Position numbers and translations under genes: made by a program. From Amycolatopsis sp. NBC_01488 (GTDB lineage: Bacteria > Actinomycetota > Actinomycetes > Mycobacteriales > Pseudonocardiaceae), in the NCBI RefSeq assembly GCF_036227105.1, contig NZ_CP109434.1, positions 8,342,501 through 8,406,500 on the forward strand: a stretch of 64,000 nt of DNA. The letters are read 5' to 3'. Numbering within the stretch: the first letter of the stretch is position 1; each line of letters opens with the position of its first letter. This document shows positions 43,610-52,798 of this stretch, in pieces. Below the pieces are notes generated by a model. The model did no database searches, was not told the origin of the DNA, and saw only the letters and a program-made list of their open reading frames with translations.

Positions 43610-43870
43610 ATGACGCGACCGGATCCTGATGCCGACTCGCTCGCCGCGGAGGGCCGTCGCCTGCTGGATTCACTGGCCAGGCGGGCCGCGGTCGACGAAG
43701 CGGTCGGCGTCCTGCGGGGCTGGCAGGGCTGCGATGCCGCGCAAGCCCGCGACGACCTGACCGGGGACACCGGTGCGGCCGGGCTCGGCGTCGAGGCGGC
43801 CCGGGTCGCGGCGGCCGTCGACGCCCGGGCCGACGGCACGGCCGACCCGGACTACGGGGGCTGGACCTGA
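43610..43870 (+). CDS. Small ANTAR-like protein
   Basis: 86 residues; the ATG has a GGGGGG ribosome site 2-7 nt upstream. The pattern RRAAVDEAVGVLRGWQGCDAAQARDDL and VEAARVAAAVDA follows the three-helix ANTAR arrangement (IdqAkGiLm..., then the last helix), but the aromatic and Lys residues that contact RNA are missing. It may be a stand-alone or degenerate ANTAR protein. It converges with the GAF-ANTAR gene that ends at 43877. Confidence 0.6.
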   Translation: MTRPDPDADSLAAEGRRLLDSLARRAAVDEAVGVLRGWQGCDAAQARDDLTGDTGAAGLGVEAARVAAAVDARADGTADPDYGGWT

Positions 43871-43876
43871 GCCTGG

Positions 43877-44623
43877 TCAGGCGGTCAGGTCGGCCGGGGC
43901 GAGGGTGCCGTCGGTGATCGCGCGGGTGACTTCCCGCAGCACGAGGTGGTGCCTGGTGGCGTGGCCGATCACCGGCGCGCGGGCTTCCGCGGGCGTGATG
44001 GCGAGGGTGCCGGCGACCAGGCCGACGGCGTGGTCGAGCTGGACCCGGTCGTTGAGGGCGGTGACGGTGGCCTCGAGCAGCCGGTCCGCGCGGCGGTCGC
44101 CGCGCTCCTGGACCAGGGCGAGCACCGCCAGGTCCGACACCACCTGCGCCAGGTCGAGCTGCCACCGCGGCAGGGTCGTCGCGGTGTCGTAGAGCAGGTT
44201 GAACCCGCCGACAGCGGCTCCGTCCAGCCGCAGCGGGACCGCGACCACCGAGCGGTACCCCGCCTCCAGTGCGGCCGGCACGAAATCGGGCCACCGGTCC
44301 CGCTCGGCCGCCAGGTCGGCCGCGGTGATCAGCTCGACCGCCGCGATGCAGTCCACGCACGGCCCCTGGTCGATGGAGGTCTGCAGCAACTCCACGAACC
44401 GGGCCGGCTCGTCCGAGGCCGCCACCACCTCCAGAGCCCCACCGGCACCAGTCAGCATCACGCCGGTCGCGGTCGCCCCGAGCAACCCGGTGCCGACCTC
44501 GGTGACCAGGCGCAGCACCGTCGCGTTGTCCGGACTGCCCACCAGGCGCGAAGTGATCGAGACCAGCGCACTGGCCAGGTCGGGTGGGGCCGTGCCGGAC
44601 TCCCAGTCAAGGCGGTTGTTCAT
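43877..44623 (-). CDS. GAF-ANTAR regulator
   Basis: 248 residues from the ATG with AGGAGGCACC in front. GAF domain about 18-165 (LLGATATGVMLTGAGG, SIDQGPCVDCIAAVELI with two Cys) and an ANTAR domain about 180-235 (LNDRVQLDHAVGLVAGTLAITPAEA). The ANTAR Lys/Arg pattern is weaker than in the 41468 protein. Encoded 20 bp after another GAF-ANTAR gene, presumably in one transcript. Confidence 0.87.
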   Translation of the reverse strand: MNNRLDWESGTAPPDLASALVSITSRLVGSPDNATVLRLVTEVGTGLLGATATGVMLTGAGGALEVVAASDEPARFVELLQTSIDQGPCVDCIAAVELITAADLAAERDRWPDFVPAALEAGYRSVVAVPLRLDGAAVGGFNLLYDTATTLPRWQLDLAQVVSDLAVLALVQERGDRRADRLLEATVTALNDRVQLDHAVGLVAGTLAITPAEARAPVIGHATRHHLVLREVTRAITDGTLAPADLTA

Positions 44624-44643
44624 GGTGCCTCCTGCTGAGGGGA

Positions 44644-45360
44644 TCATTCGGCCAGCTCGTCCAGAGAGATGCGCCGCTCCAGGATGTCCCGGGCGACGTC
44701 CAGCACCGACCGGTCCCGGCCGAAGGCGTGGGCGCGCAGCCGGGCGAACGCGTCGTCGAGGGTGACCTGCAGCTGCGCGGCGAGCATGCCGGTGGCGACG
44801 TTGACGTCCTGGAACGAAGCAACGGGACGGGGCGCGAAGTCGTGGCCGGCCCGCTCGGCCTCGCGGGTGTGCCGCAGCAGGGCCGCCGTGGCCAGGTCCG
44901 CCGCCAGCGCGGCGTCCCGCCGTTCGGCGCTGGGCAGCCCCCCGGGACGGCGGCGGACCAGCTCCAGGGTGCCGAACCTGATCGCCCCGAACCGGAGCGG
45001 GAACGCGAACACCGCCGCCGCGCCCACCGCCAGCGCCGCGTCGGCGAAGCCCGGCCAGCGCACCTGCTCGACGCTCAGGTCGGAGACCAGCACCGGGCTA
45101 CCGCTGCCGAACGCCTCCACCCCCGGTCCCTCGCCGACGGTGTACTGGAGCTCCGCCAGTTTCGCGGCCCACTGGTCGCTGGCACCGAGCACCTCCTCGG
45201 CGCGGGCGCGGCCCCGCAACGCCAGAATGGCCGCGTCGACCTGCTCCAGGGTGTCCACGCAGGCCAGGCACACCGTTTGCGCCCAGCTGTCGCGGCGCCC
45301 CGGTACCTCGGCGGCCGCGGCGATCGCGCGCCACAACCGCTCCCGAGGCTGTCCATCCAC
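44644..45360 (-). CDS. GAF-ANTAR regulator
   Basis: 238 residues from a GTG. GAF about 20-150 (TVCLACVDTLEQVDAAILAL, YTVGEGPGVEAFGSGSPVLVSDL) and ANTAR about 175-230 (ATGMLAAQLQVTLDDAFARLRAHAFGRDRSVLDVARDI). The GEGPGVEAF/VLVSDL stretch is close to that of the frameshifted gene at 42331-43022, so the two are paralogues. Confidence 0.9.
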   Translation of the reverse strand: MDGQPRERLWRAIAAAAEVPGRRDSWAQTVCLACVDTLEQVDAAILALRGRARAEEVLGASDQWAAKLAELQYTVGEGPGVEAFGSGSPVLVSDLSVEQVRWPGFADAALAVGAAAVFAFPLRFGAIRFGTLELVRRRPGGLPSAERRDAALAADLATAALLRHTREAERAGHDFAPRPVASFQDVNVATGMLAAQLQVTLDDAFARLRAHAFGRDRSVLDVARDILERRISLDELAE

Positions 45361-45748
45361 CGTCGCGCCCTCTCCACGCTGCGGGCCACCGGGCCGACAC
45401 CCGGAACCGCCAGCCTACGAGAGACCGCCGCAGCGGGCACGCGCGGCGCGGCCGTGGGCCGGGTGACAACGCGCGGCACGGCCCGCCGGGCCGGCACGGT
45501 GGGCCGGCCGTGCTGCTCGACCTCCACACCGGCGCGGCCACCGACTCAGGCGGTCAGCACGTCGGCCACGAACCGCTCGGCGACCTCGCGCAGCCGCAGC
45601 AAACGCCGCAACGAAGCCGATTGGCGCGAAGGTGGCCACTGCCATCACGCCGGAAGCGACCGCCCGCGGACCGCGAAGACCGCCGTTGCCCGGGGGAACT
45701 CGAAACGACCGGGCGACTTGGTGCCGGGCGGTGGCACCGAGGTCTTCG
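45361..45748. other. Gene-free stretch with an ANTAR-like C-terminal remnant
   Basis: Most of the 388 bp carries no supported gene. On the minus strand a short open stretch from about 45620 to a stop at 45546 reads LRLREVAERFVADVLTA, which resembles the last helix of an ANTAR domain. No upstream GAF or ANTAR helices are found in frame, so it would be a remnant only. Confidence 0.4.
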
Positions 45749-46885
45749 TCACGGGCGCAACAGCACCTTGGTCCAGCCGTCGTCGCGGTGGTCGAACTTC
45801 TCGTAGCCCTCCGCGGCCTGCTCCAGCGGCAGCTCGTGCGAGACCAGGAACGACGGGTTCGCCTTCCCGGTGATGATGAGGTCGCGCAGCTGCCGGTTGT
45901 AGCGCTTGACCGGGGCCTGGCCGGTGCCCATCTGCTGTCCCTTCATGAAGAAGCTGCCGTAGTCGAAGGCGATCCGGCCGTGCTTGGCCAGTTCGTTCGC
46001 CGCGCCCGGGTCGTCCGGCAGGTACACCCCGACCACGCCGATGCCGCCGGTCGAGCGCACCGTCTTGACCAGGTTGTCCAGCACCAGCTCCGGGTGCTCT
46101 TCGCCGGTGTGGTCGTGCGCCTGGTAGCCGACCGCCTCGACGCCGCAGTCGGCGCCCGCACCGCCGGTCGCGGCCATGATCTGCTCGACGGGGTCGGCCT
46201 CGGCCAGGTCGATCGGGAGCGCCCCGATCTTCTCGGCCATGGCCAGTCGGTCACGTTCCTTGTCCACGACGTAGACCTCGGCCGCGCCGCGGATCACCGC
46301 GCTGTGCGCGGCCATCAGCCCGACCGGCCCGGCGCCGAACACCACGACCCGGTCGCCGGGGCGCAGCCCGGCCAGCTCGGTGCCGTGCCAGCCGGTCGGG
46401 AAGATGTCCGACAACATGGTGAAGTCGTTCTCGTGCTCGGTACCCCCGGGCAGCTCCAGCAGGTTGAAGTCCGCCCACGGCACCCGCAGGTACTCCGCCT
46501 GGCCACCGTCGTACGGCCCCATGTTGGCGTAGCCGTAGGCGGCACCGTCGACTCCCTCGGTCGGGTTGGCGCGCAGGCAGAACGACGTCCAGCCCTCGAG
46601 GCAGTTGCGGCAGGTCCCGCAGGCGATGTTGAACGGCACCGACACCCGGTCGCCGACCTTGATCCGGGTGACGCCGGACCCGATTTCGGCGACGAAGCCC
46701 ATGTTCTCGTGGCCGAGGATCTTGCCTTCTTCGACGTTCGTGCGGCCTTCGTACATGTGCAGGTCCGACCCGCAGATGTTCGTCGTGGTGATCTTGACGA
46801 TCGCGTCGGCCGGCTGCTCGATCTTCGGTTCGGGGACGTCGCGCACCTCGACGCTGCGCGGTCCCTGGTACACCACTGCCTTCAT
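45749..46885 (-). CDS. Zinc-dependent alcohol dehydrogenase (glutathione-independent formaldehyde dehydrogenase-like)
   Basis: 378 residues with GAGGAGCCGAA before the ATG. Catalytic zinc ligands: Cys in NICGSDLHMYEG, His-Glu in ILGHENMGFV. Structural zinc Cys cluster: ACGTCRNCLEGWTSFC. Rossmann loop VVFGAGPVGLMAAHSAV. Residues GYANMGPYDGGQAEYLRVPWAD and the 378-aa length match the fdhA-like group of formaldehyde/aldehyde-disproportionating dehydrogenases. The cytosolic enzyme probably detoxifies aldehydes with NAD. Confidence 0.93.
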   Translation of the reverse strand: MKAVVYQGPRSVEVRDVPEPKIEQPADAIVKITTTNICGSDLHMYEGRTNVEEGKILGHENMGFVAEIGSGVTRIKVGDRVSVPFNIACGTCRNCLEGWTSFCLRANPTEGVDGAAYGYANMGPYDGGQAEYLRVPWADFNLLELPGGTEHENDFTMLSDIFPTGWHGTELAGLRPGDRVVVFGAGPVGLMAAHSAVIRGAAEVYVVDKERDRLAMAEKIGALPIDLAEADPVEQIMAATGGAGADCGVEAVGYQAHDHTGEEHPELVLDNLVKTVRSTGGIGVVGVYLPDDPGAANELAKHGRIAFDYGSFFMKGQQMGTGQAPVKRYNRQLRDLIITGKANPSFLVSHELPLEQAAEGYEKFDHRDDGWTKVLLRP

Positions 46886-47170
46886 TTCGGCTCCTCGCTC
46901 ATCAGTCGGGTCCAAGTCCGCGACTACCCGCCGCCGGGGGCGGTAATCCCCGGGCAACCGCTCGTCAAGCGAAGGCAGCTCGAGACGGCACCCGCGACCC
47001 GCGCTAGGCTCGGGTGGCCGGGGTTCCTCGTGCGTGCCGATCCGGTGGTCCGTACCTCCGCAGCACAACCGCTTTGCGCGACCGCCGAAGGATCTCGCCC
47101 TCCTCGTCCAGCAGTGGGCCCGTCACGGGGCACCTTTTGCTCCGACGTACTGAGGCAGGAGAGCCACATC

Positions 47171-47737
47171 ATGCGATCGGCCCACGACCGGCGATGGCCC
47201 GCGGTGCTCGACGAGGTCACCGGCGCACTCGATGCCCTGACCAGCACCCTGGCGACCGAGGACGACTTCGCGGTGCTGCTGCACCGGATGTGCGAGCAGG
47301 TCGTCACCGCCGTGCCCGGGGTCGACGAAGCCACCATCACCCTGCTGACCGACCACCAGCCCGCGACCGGGATCTTTCCCTTCGCCGACGGCAATCCCAC
47401 CGTGCTGCTGAACTACAAGACCGACGACGTCGACGCCGAATTCACCGGGACACCCGTCGACCGGGTGCGCGCGGCGTTCGGACCGGAACCGACCGGCCGC
47501 ACGCTGGGCGAAGTGCTCGACGCGATGGAGACGGCCGACAACCTGCTGTTCGACTCGGTGGAGCAGGCGCGGATGGACCGCTGGCACCGCGGCCGGGTCG
47601 TGCTCGTCGGAGACTCGGCCTGGTGCGTCACCCTCTACGCGGGAATGGGCGTGTCGATGGGGATGTCCGGTGCGGACCTGCTCGGCACCATGCTGGAACG
47701 CCACCCCGGGAACGTGGCGGGTGCCCTGGCCGCATGA
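47171..47737 (+). pseudogene. In-frame chimera: GAF-ANTAR N-terminus joined to FAD-monooxygenase C-terminal part
   Basis: From the ATG (AGGAGAG upstream) the first 65 residues (DEVTGALDALTSTLATEDDF, VVTAVPGVDEATITLL) closely match the start of the GAF-ANTAR protein encoded at 58654. After about residue 68 the sequence becomes the second half of an aromatic-ring FAD monooxygenase: FADGNPTVLLNYKTDD, then the conserved RVVLVGDSAWCVTLYAGMGVSMGMSGA flavin-binding segment. The monooxygenase N-terminal FAD GxGxxG domain is missing, so the product can hardly be an active enzyme. Confidence 0.8.
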
Positions 47738-47947
47738 GACCGCACATTGCGTCCCCCTGTGGAGGTCTTCCAGCGCAACGGGATCCAGCAACGCCAGTTC
47801 TTCGTCCAGAACGGCGCCGTCGAGTTCGCGCTCCGCAGGGTCATGACCCGGGCGTTGCGGCTCCCGGCGGCTTCCTCCGTGCTGCGGCAGCTGCAGCTGC
47901 AGAACAAGGCCGGCCGGCTGAAGGACGCCGACATCGCCCTGGCCTGA
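47738..47947 (+). pseudogene. Out-of-frame tail of the same monooxygenase
   Basis: A second frame reads VEVFQRNGIQQRQFFVQNGAVEFALRR and ends LKDADIALA, the usual C-terminal helix region that should follow PGNVAGAL in the preceding fragment. The frame changes near 47730-47755, so the gene remnant has been hit at least twice. Confidence 0.7.
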
Positions 47948-48084
47948 GGACCGGGTCGCGGCCCCGGTCGGCTGAACCGCGACGGCGGTCAACGTCGGCG
48001 TGCCCGTCTGGCCATCCGCAGGCCCGCGCAGGGTCCGCGGTGTCGTCTGCCATGGTAGAGACGACCGACGCGGCATGGCGAGGG

Positions 48085-48112
48085 CCTTGGTCCCGCGGCC
48101 GCGGGACCAAGG
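48085..48112. repeat. 28-bp perfect palindrome
   Basis: CCTTGGTCCCGCGG is followed directly by its exact reverse complement with no spacer. It lies 25 nt before the GTG of the lipoprotein gene and 137 nt after the monooxygenase remnant. It may be an operator for a dimeric regulator or a cruciform/terminator stem. Confidence 0.8.
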
Positions 48113-48136
48113 GCTTGCGGAAGGAGGCACAGGACG

Positions 48137-48766
48137 GTGCACCATCGGACGCCAGGCCGTGCGGCCTGGATCGCGGTGCTGCTGATCGCCGGATGTGCCG
48201 GGCCTCCCCACCCGGCGACGCCCGCGGAATCGAGCCGGCCCGCGGCCACCACGTCATCGGCCGCGGTGCCGTCGGCGAGCCAGGATCCGGCGCGGTTCGC
48301 CGGCCAGGTGCGGACCCGGGCCGCCGAGGCGGGCGTGGCGCCGCAGCTGGTGATGGCGATCTTGTACAACGAGTCGTACAAGCCGCACGACCCCGACCTG
48401 GAACGAGAGTGGCAGAAGCTCAAGCCGGACGCGGCGTTCGGGGTGGCGAACATGCACCGGGCCACCTACGACCAGACCAAACGCGGCCGGCCCTTCGCCG
48501 GACGGGACTGGACGGAGCTGCCCGACGATCCGGATCTGGCGATCCGGGCCGAGGCCTGGTATCTGCACGACCTCGCAGCCCAGCTCCCCGCGAAGCACTC
48601 CGGTGCCTACACCGCCGACGAGTTGCTCGCGCTCGGCTACAACACCGGCCCAGCCACCATGAAAGCCTTCGCCCGCGGCACCCGGCCCGGCTCGCAGGCA
48701 CAGTCCTATCTGGACACCCTCCGCGGCAACTGGGCCAAAGCGGCAGCCGCCCTCGGCCATCCCTGA
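48137..48766 (+). CDS. Lipoprotein with lytic-transglycosylase-like domain
   Basis: 209 residues from a GTG with AAGGAGG about 10 nt upstream. The signal ends in a lipobox LLIAGC (Cys at about residue 20), so the protein is anchored to the outer face of the membrane. After a Ser/Pro-rich linker, residues 55-205 have SLT-like features: MAILYNESYKPH with the candidate catalytic Glu, AAFGVANMHRATYD, and LALGYNTGPATMKAF resembling the AYNAG motif. It probably cleaves peptidoglycan strands. Confidence 0.83.
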   Translation: MHHRTPGRAAWIAVLLIAGCAGPPHPATPAESSRPAATTSSAAVPSASQDPARFAGQVRTRAAEAGVAPQLVMAILYNESYKPHDPDLEREWQKLKPDAAFGVANMHRATYDQTKRGRPFAGRDWTELPDDPDLAIRAEAWYLHDLAAQLPAKHSGAYTADELLALGYNTGPATMKAFARGTRPGSQAQSYLDTLRGNWAKAAAALGHP

Positions 48767-48825
48767 CAACGACAGCCGCGGAGTGTGCGGTTGCGCACCG
48801 CGACCGTGTCGCCGCCGGCCGGTAG

Positions 48826-49293
48826 TTACCCCTCGGCGTCCGCGGCGAGCTTCCCGGCCAGCCGCTCGAGCAGCCGGGTGAGCGTCTCCCGCTCCGGCTC
48901 GGAAAGCTGGTCGAAGAAGTACCGGCGGACGGTGGCCACGTGCTCCGGAGCGGCCGCCTCGATCGCCGTGCGGCCGCTCGGCGTCAGCCGCACCATCCAC
49001 CCCCGGGCGTCGTCGGCGCAGTCTTCGCGGGTGAGCAGGCCGCGTTTCTCCATCCGCCGGACCTGGTGGGAAACCCGGCTGCGATCCCACCCCACGACGC
49101 GGCCCAGCTCCCGCATCCGGACGACGCCATCCGGAGCCTCCGCCAGGGGCACCAGGAGGGCGTAGTCGGCGCCGGAGAGGCCGGCGTCCCGCTCGAGCTG
49201 CCGGTCGAACGCGCGCTGCAGGTCCCGGGTGAGGTCGCGATACGCCTGCCACAACCGGGCTTCCCGCTCGTCCAGCCAGCGCGCGTCAGCCAT
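48826..49293 (-). CDS. MarR-family regulator
   Basis: 155 residues. Winged HTH about 55-110 (VVRMRELGRVVGWDRSRVSHQVRRMEKRGLLTR, then the ARGWMVRLTPSG wing). Divergent from the oxidoreductase gene at 49439, with repeated sites between them, so it likely represses that gene and itself. An in-frame upstream extension to 49461 lacks a good start and crosses the operator. Confidence 0.9.
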   Translation of the reverse strand: MADARWLDEREARLWQAYRDLTRDLQRAFDRQLERDAGLSGADYALLVPLAEAPDGVVRMRELGRVVGWDRSRVSHQVRRMEKRGLLTREDCADDARGWMVRLTPSGRTAIEAAAPEHVATVRRYFFDQLSEPERETLTRLLERLAGKLAADAEG

Positions 49294-49314
49294 GCCCGCC
49301 ACGATAGCTCGGGC

Positions 49315-49360
49315 TTTGTTGACACGTCTACAGACGGCGAGCATAGTTTGTCGACGCGTC
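49315..49360. promoter_or_regulatory. Two similar MarR-type sites between divergent genes
   Basis: TTTGTTGACACGTC (49315) and TTTGTCGACGCGTC (49347) agree at 12 of 14 positions and are 32 bp apart, about three helix turns. The first sits inside the near-palindrome TGTTGACACGTCTACA. Confidence 0.65.
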
Positions 49361-49438
49361 ACCAAACTCGGACGGCAGTGCGGCGAGCGAGGGCAAGCGG
49401 GTGCTCGCCGTGCGTTCGTCCACCGAAGGGAACCCCCG

Positions 49439-50371
49439 ATGAAAGCCCTGCTCGCCCGCACCTACGGCCCGCTGGAGCACCTGGAGATCGGCGACCTGCC
49501 GCGACCGGCGCCCGGCCCGGGACAGCTGCTGGTCCGCGTCGAAGCCGCGGCCGTGAACCCGATCGACGTCGCACTGGTGACCGGCCGGCTGCGGGCGGAA
49601 CTGCCGGTGCGCCATCCGTTCGTGCCCGGCGTCGACGTCAGCGGCGTGGTGGCGGCCGTCGGCGCCGGGACCGGGCCGTTCGCGATCGGTGACGCGGTCA
49701 TCGCGTGGAAGGGCGTGCCCTCCGGCGCGTTCGCCGAATACACGATCGTCCGGGCCGACGACTCGGCCGCGGTGCGCCCCGCGGGCCTCGATGCGCGACG
49801 CGGCGCCGCGCTGCCCACCGGGGCACTGACCGCCGCCGCCCTGCTCGACGAAGCCGGGCTCGGGCCGGGGTCGACGCTGCTGGTCGTCGGCGCCACCGGG
49901 GGCCTCGGCAGCTACACCGTCCAGCTCGCCAAACGAGCCGGGGCGACCGTGTTCGCCACCGGACGCACCGGCGACGGCGGCTATCTCCGAAACCTCGGCG
50001 CCGACGATGTGATCGACTACAGCACGGAGAACGTCGCCGAGCGCATCCGCGATCGGGCACCCGACGGCGTCGACGCCGTCATCGACGTCGCCCAGGCCGG
50101 GCCCGCGCTGGCCTCCTCCGCGGCCGCCGTGAAGCCCGGCGGCCTGGTGGTCTCCCCGCTCGGCGGACCACCGTCCTTCGACCGAAACGTCACCGCCCGC
50201 TACACCGGCACCACCACCCCCACGGGGCGGCTCGCCGAGCTGGCCGGGCTGGCCGCGACCGGCGACCTGCGCGTCGAGATCGACCGTGAGTACCCCTTCA
50301 CCGAAGCCCGACAGGCGTTGACCGACTTCGCCGGCCGCCACGTCCGCGGCAAGCTCGTCATCACCTTTTGA
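49439..50371 (+). CDS. Quinone oxidoreductase-like MDR protein
   Basis: 310 residues; AAGGGA lies upstream of the ATG. Zinc-free medium-chain reductase: VEAAAVNPIDVAL, VPGVDVSGVV, Rossmann loop VVGATGGLGSYTVQLAKRAG (about 150) and C-terminal RHVRGKLVITF. It resembles the enzyme at 35584-36540 in length and motifs. The divergent MarR gene suggests induction by quinones or other electrophiles. Confidence 0.92.
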   Translation: MKALLARTYGPLEHLEIGDLPRPAPGPGQLLVRVEAAAVNPIDVALVTGRLRAELPVRHPFVPGVDVSGVVAAVGAGTGPFAIGDAVIAWKGVPSGAFAEYTIVRADDSAAVRPAGLDARRGAALPTGALTAAALLDEAGLGPGSTLLVVGATGGLGSYTVQLAKRAGATVFATGRTGDGGYLRNLGADDVIDYSTENVAERIRDRAPDGVDAVIDVAQAGPALASSAAAVKPGGLVVSPLGGPPSFDRNVTARYTGTTTPTGRLAELAGLAATGDLRVEIDREYPFTEARQALTDFAGRHVRGKLVITF

Positions 50372-50505
50372 GCCGCAGCAGGGAAGGACCGTTGACGCAA
50401 CCCTGACGACCGGCCCCGTCGTCTCTACGGTTTCCCTACGCGCACGCCGGAATCTTGACGGTTTCCATATGCCGCTCCCCCGGCCCGTCAGGCACGCTGC
50501 GGTAC

Positions 50506-52512
50506 GTGCCGGCATCCACCTCATGGCTCAAACGGCTGGTACTCGGACGGCCGTTCCGCAGCGACACCCTCGGCGAGACGCTCCTTCCCAAGTGGCTCGC
50601 CCTGCCGATCTTCGCCAGCGACCCGCTGTCCTCGGTGGCCTACGCGACGCAGGAGATCCTGCTGATCTTGAGCATCGGCGGCCTGGCGTACCTGACGCTG
50701 GCGCCGTGGATCGGGCTTGCCGTCGCGGTCCTGTTGACCGTGGTCGTGCTGTCCTACCGGCAAGTCGTGCGGGCCTACCCCAGCGGCGGCGGCTCCTATG
50801 AAGTCGCTTCGCGCAACCTCGGCAGTTCGGCGGGACTCGTCGTGGCCGGCGCGCTGATGGTCGACTACATCATGACCGTCGCGGTGTCGGTCGCGTCCGG
50901 CGTGGACAACATCATCTCCGCGGTGCCCGAGCTCAACGACTACCGCATCGCCTTGAACCTCGGCTTCGTCCTGCTGCTGATGGCGATGAACCTGCGCGGC
51001 ATCCGGGAGTCCGGCCGCGCCTTCGCCATCCCGACCTACCTGTTCATCGGCGGGGTCGTGCTGATGATCGCACTCGGCCTCGGCCAGGCCGTCGCCGGCC
51101 ACGCGCCGGTCGCCGAAAGCGCCGGCTACGACGTCCGCCCCGAACAGGCCGGCTTGACCGGCCTGGCGCTCGTGTTCCTGCTGCTGCGGTCCTTCTCCTC
51201 CGGCTGCACCGCGCTCACCGGCGTCGAGGCGATCTCCAACGGCGTGCCCGCGTTCCGCAAGCCCAAGAGCGCCAACGCGGCCAAGACGATGACCGCGATG
51301 GGCGCGACCGCGGTCGTCATGTTCGGCGGCATCACCGCGCTCGCCATGATCAGCCACGTCCGGATCGCCGAAGACACGTGCGACCTCACCGGGTTCCGCG
51401 GCGACTGCACCACCGACCCGCAGCGCACCGTGATCAGCCAGGTCGCCGCGGCGGTGTTCGGCGGCGACCATTCGGTGCTGTTCTACTTCCTGCAGGCCGC
51501 GACGGCACTGATCCTGATCCTCGCCGCGAACACCGCGTTCAACGGGTTCCCGCTGCTGGCCTCGATCCTCGCCCAGGACCGCTACCTGCCACGCCAGCTG
51601 CACACCCGCGGCGACCGGCTCGCCTTCTCCAACGGGATCGTCGCGCTCGCCCTCGTCGCCGGGGCCCTGATCTTCGCCTTCGACGGCTCGACGACCCGCC
51701 TGATCCAGCTCTACATCCTCGGCGTCTTCACGTCGTTCACCCTGTGCCAGGCCGGCATGGTCCGGCACTGGAACCGCGCGCTCGCCGGCAGCACCGACGC
51801 CCGTGAGCGCCGGTCGATCCACCGCTCCCGGCTGATCAACGCCGTCGGCGCGGTCCTGACCGCGATCGTCCTGATCGTCGTGCTGGTCACGAAGTTCACC
51901 CACGGCGCCTACCTGGTCGTGATCGCGATCCCAGCCTTGTTCGTCCTGATGCGGACGATCCACCGGCACTACACCCACGTCCGCGAGGAACTCCTGCCGG
52001 ACGAGGAAAGCGAGCTGCTGCCCAGCCGCGTCCACGCCGTCGTCCTGGTGTCGACGCTGCACAAGCCGAGCCAGCGCGCCGTCGCGTTCGCCCGCGCGAC
52101 CCGCCCCGACACCCTCACCGCGATCACGGTCAACGTCGACGACACCGACACCCGCGCACTCCAGCGGCAGTGGGAGCAACGCGGGATGAAGATCCCGCTC
52201 AAGGTTCTCGAGTCGCCGTACCGGGAAATCAGCCGGCCGGTGGTGCAGTACGTGAAGAACCTGCGGCGCGCCAGCCCCCGCGACGTCGTCAGCGTCTACA
52301 TCCCCGAGTACGTCGTGGGGCGCTGGTGGGAGAACATCCTGCACAACCAGAGTTCACTGCGGCTGAAGGGGCGGCTGCTGTTCGAGCCGGGCGTCATGGT
52401 CACCAGCGTCCCGTGGCAGCTGAGTTCCACCAGCCGCCGCGACCTCCAGCGCGTCCGGCCAGTGCCCGGCGACCTCCGCCGCGGCGTCGCCACGCAGCGG
52501 CGTCCGGGCTGA
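50506..52512 (+). CDS. APC-superfamily permease with cytosolic C-terminal domain (KimA/YdaO-like)
   Basis: 668 residues from a GTG (an upstream in-frame start at 50455 has no support). Twelve membrane helices in residues 35-470, with the first-helix signature ALPIFASDPLSSVAYATQEILL and SGGGSYEVASRNLG of APC transporters. The C-terminal 170 residues (VHAVVLVSTLHKPSQRAVAFARA, LTAITVNVDD) form a UspA-like cytosolic domain. This layout matches the KimA potassium importer family, although databases often call such proteins amino-acid permeases. No c-di-AMP riboswitch fits in the short upstream gap. Confidence 0.88.
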   Translation: MPASTSWLKRLVLGRPFRSDTLGETLLPKWLALPIFASDPLSSVAYATQEILLILSIGGLAYLTLAPWIGLAVAVLLTVVVLSYRQVVRAYPSGGGSYEVASRNLGSSAGLVVAGALMVDYIMTVAVSVASGVDNIISAVPELNDYRIALNLGFVLLLMAMNLRGIRESGRAFAIPTYLFIGGVVLMIALGLGQAVAGHAPVAESAGYDVRPEQAGLTGLALVFLLLRSFSSGCTALTGVEAISNGVPAFRKPKSANAAKTMTAMGATAVVMFGGITALAMISHVRIAEDTCDLTGFRGDCTTDPQRTVISQVAAAVFGGDHSVLFYFLQAATALILILAANTAFNGFPLLASILAQDRYLPRQLHTRGDRLAFSNGIVALALVAGALIFAFDGSTTRLIQLYILGVFTSFTLCQAGMVRHWNRALAGSTDARERRSIHRSRLINAVGAVLTAIVLIVVLVTKFTHGAYLVVIAIPALFVLMRTIHRHYTHVREELLPDEESELLPSRVHAVVLVSTLHKPSQRAVAFARATRPDTLTAITVNVDDTDTRALQRQWEQRGMKIPLKVLESPYREISRPVVQYVKNLRRASPRDVVSVYIPEYVVGRWWENILHNQSSLRLKGRLLFEPGVMVTSVPWQLSSTSRRDLQRVRPVPGDLRRGVATQRRPG

Positions 52513-52798
52513 CGGACTCCGTTCGACGATTTCGATTTTGCACTGCGACAGCGTCATCTCGTATTCAAGATCTTCAGCTAACGCAAGGTAAACGACTAGG
52601 GCGATCAGCTCAGCCCACCTAGCCCAGAAGCCAGAAAAGTGATATTTACCACTCTCTTCGGTCTTGATCGAACCCGTTGTGAGCGACCCGTCACCGCCTC
52701 TACAGTGGCCCGCGTGACTCCGGAGAGAGCCACCCAATCCCATTGAGCGGTCCACTGGACCGTTACATTCGTCAACAAGGAGCAGGCCTTGCTTCCAC
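52513..52798. other. Intergenic region with a lower-GC island
   Basis: About 52515-52680 is visibly poorer in G+C than the rest of the window. On the minus strand it is open and reads ELIALVVYLALAEDLEYEM, continuous with antisense sequence of the permease gene. It could be a remnant of foreign DNA or the promoter region of the solute-binding protein gene. No ORF with a proper start and stop is supported. Confidence 0.4.

Noticed and set aside
50372..50505. c-di-AMP (ydaO) riboswitch before the KimA-like permease gene
   Set aside because: The gap of about 130 bp is too short and I see none of the conserved helices.
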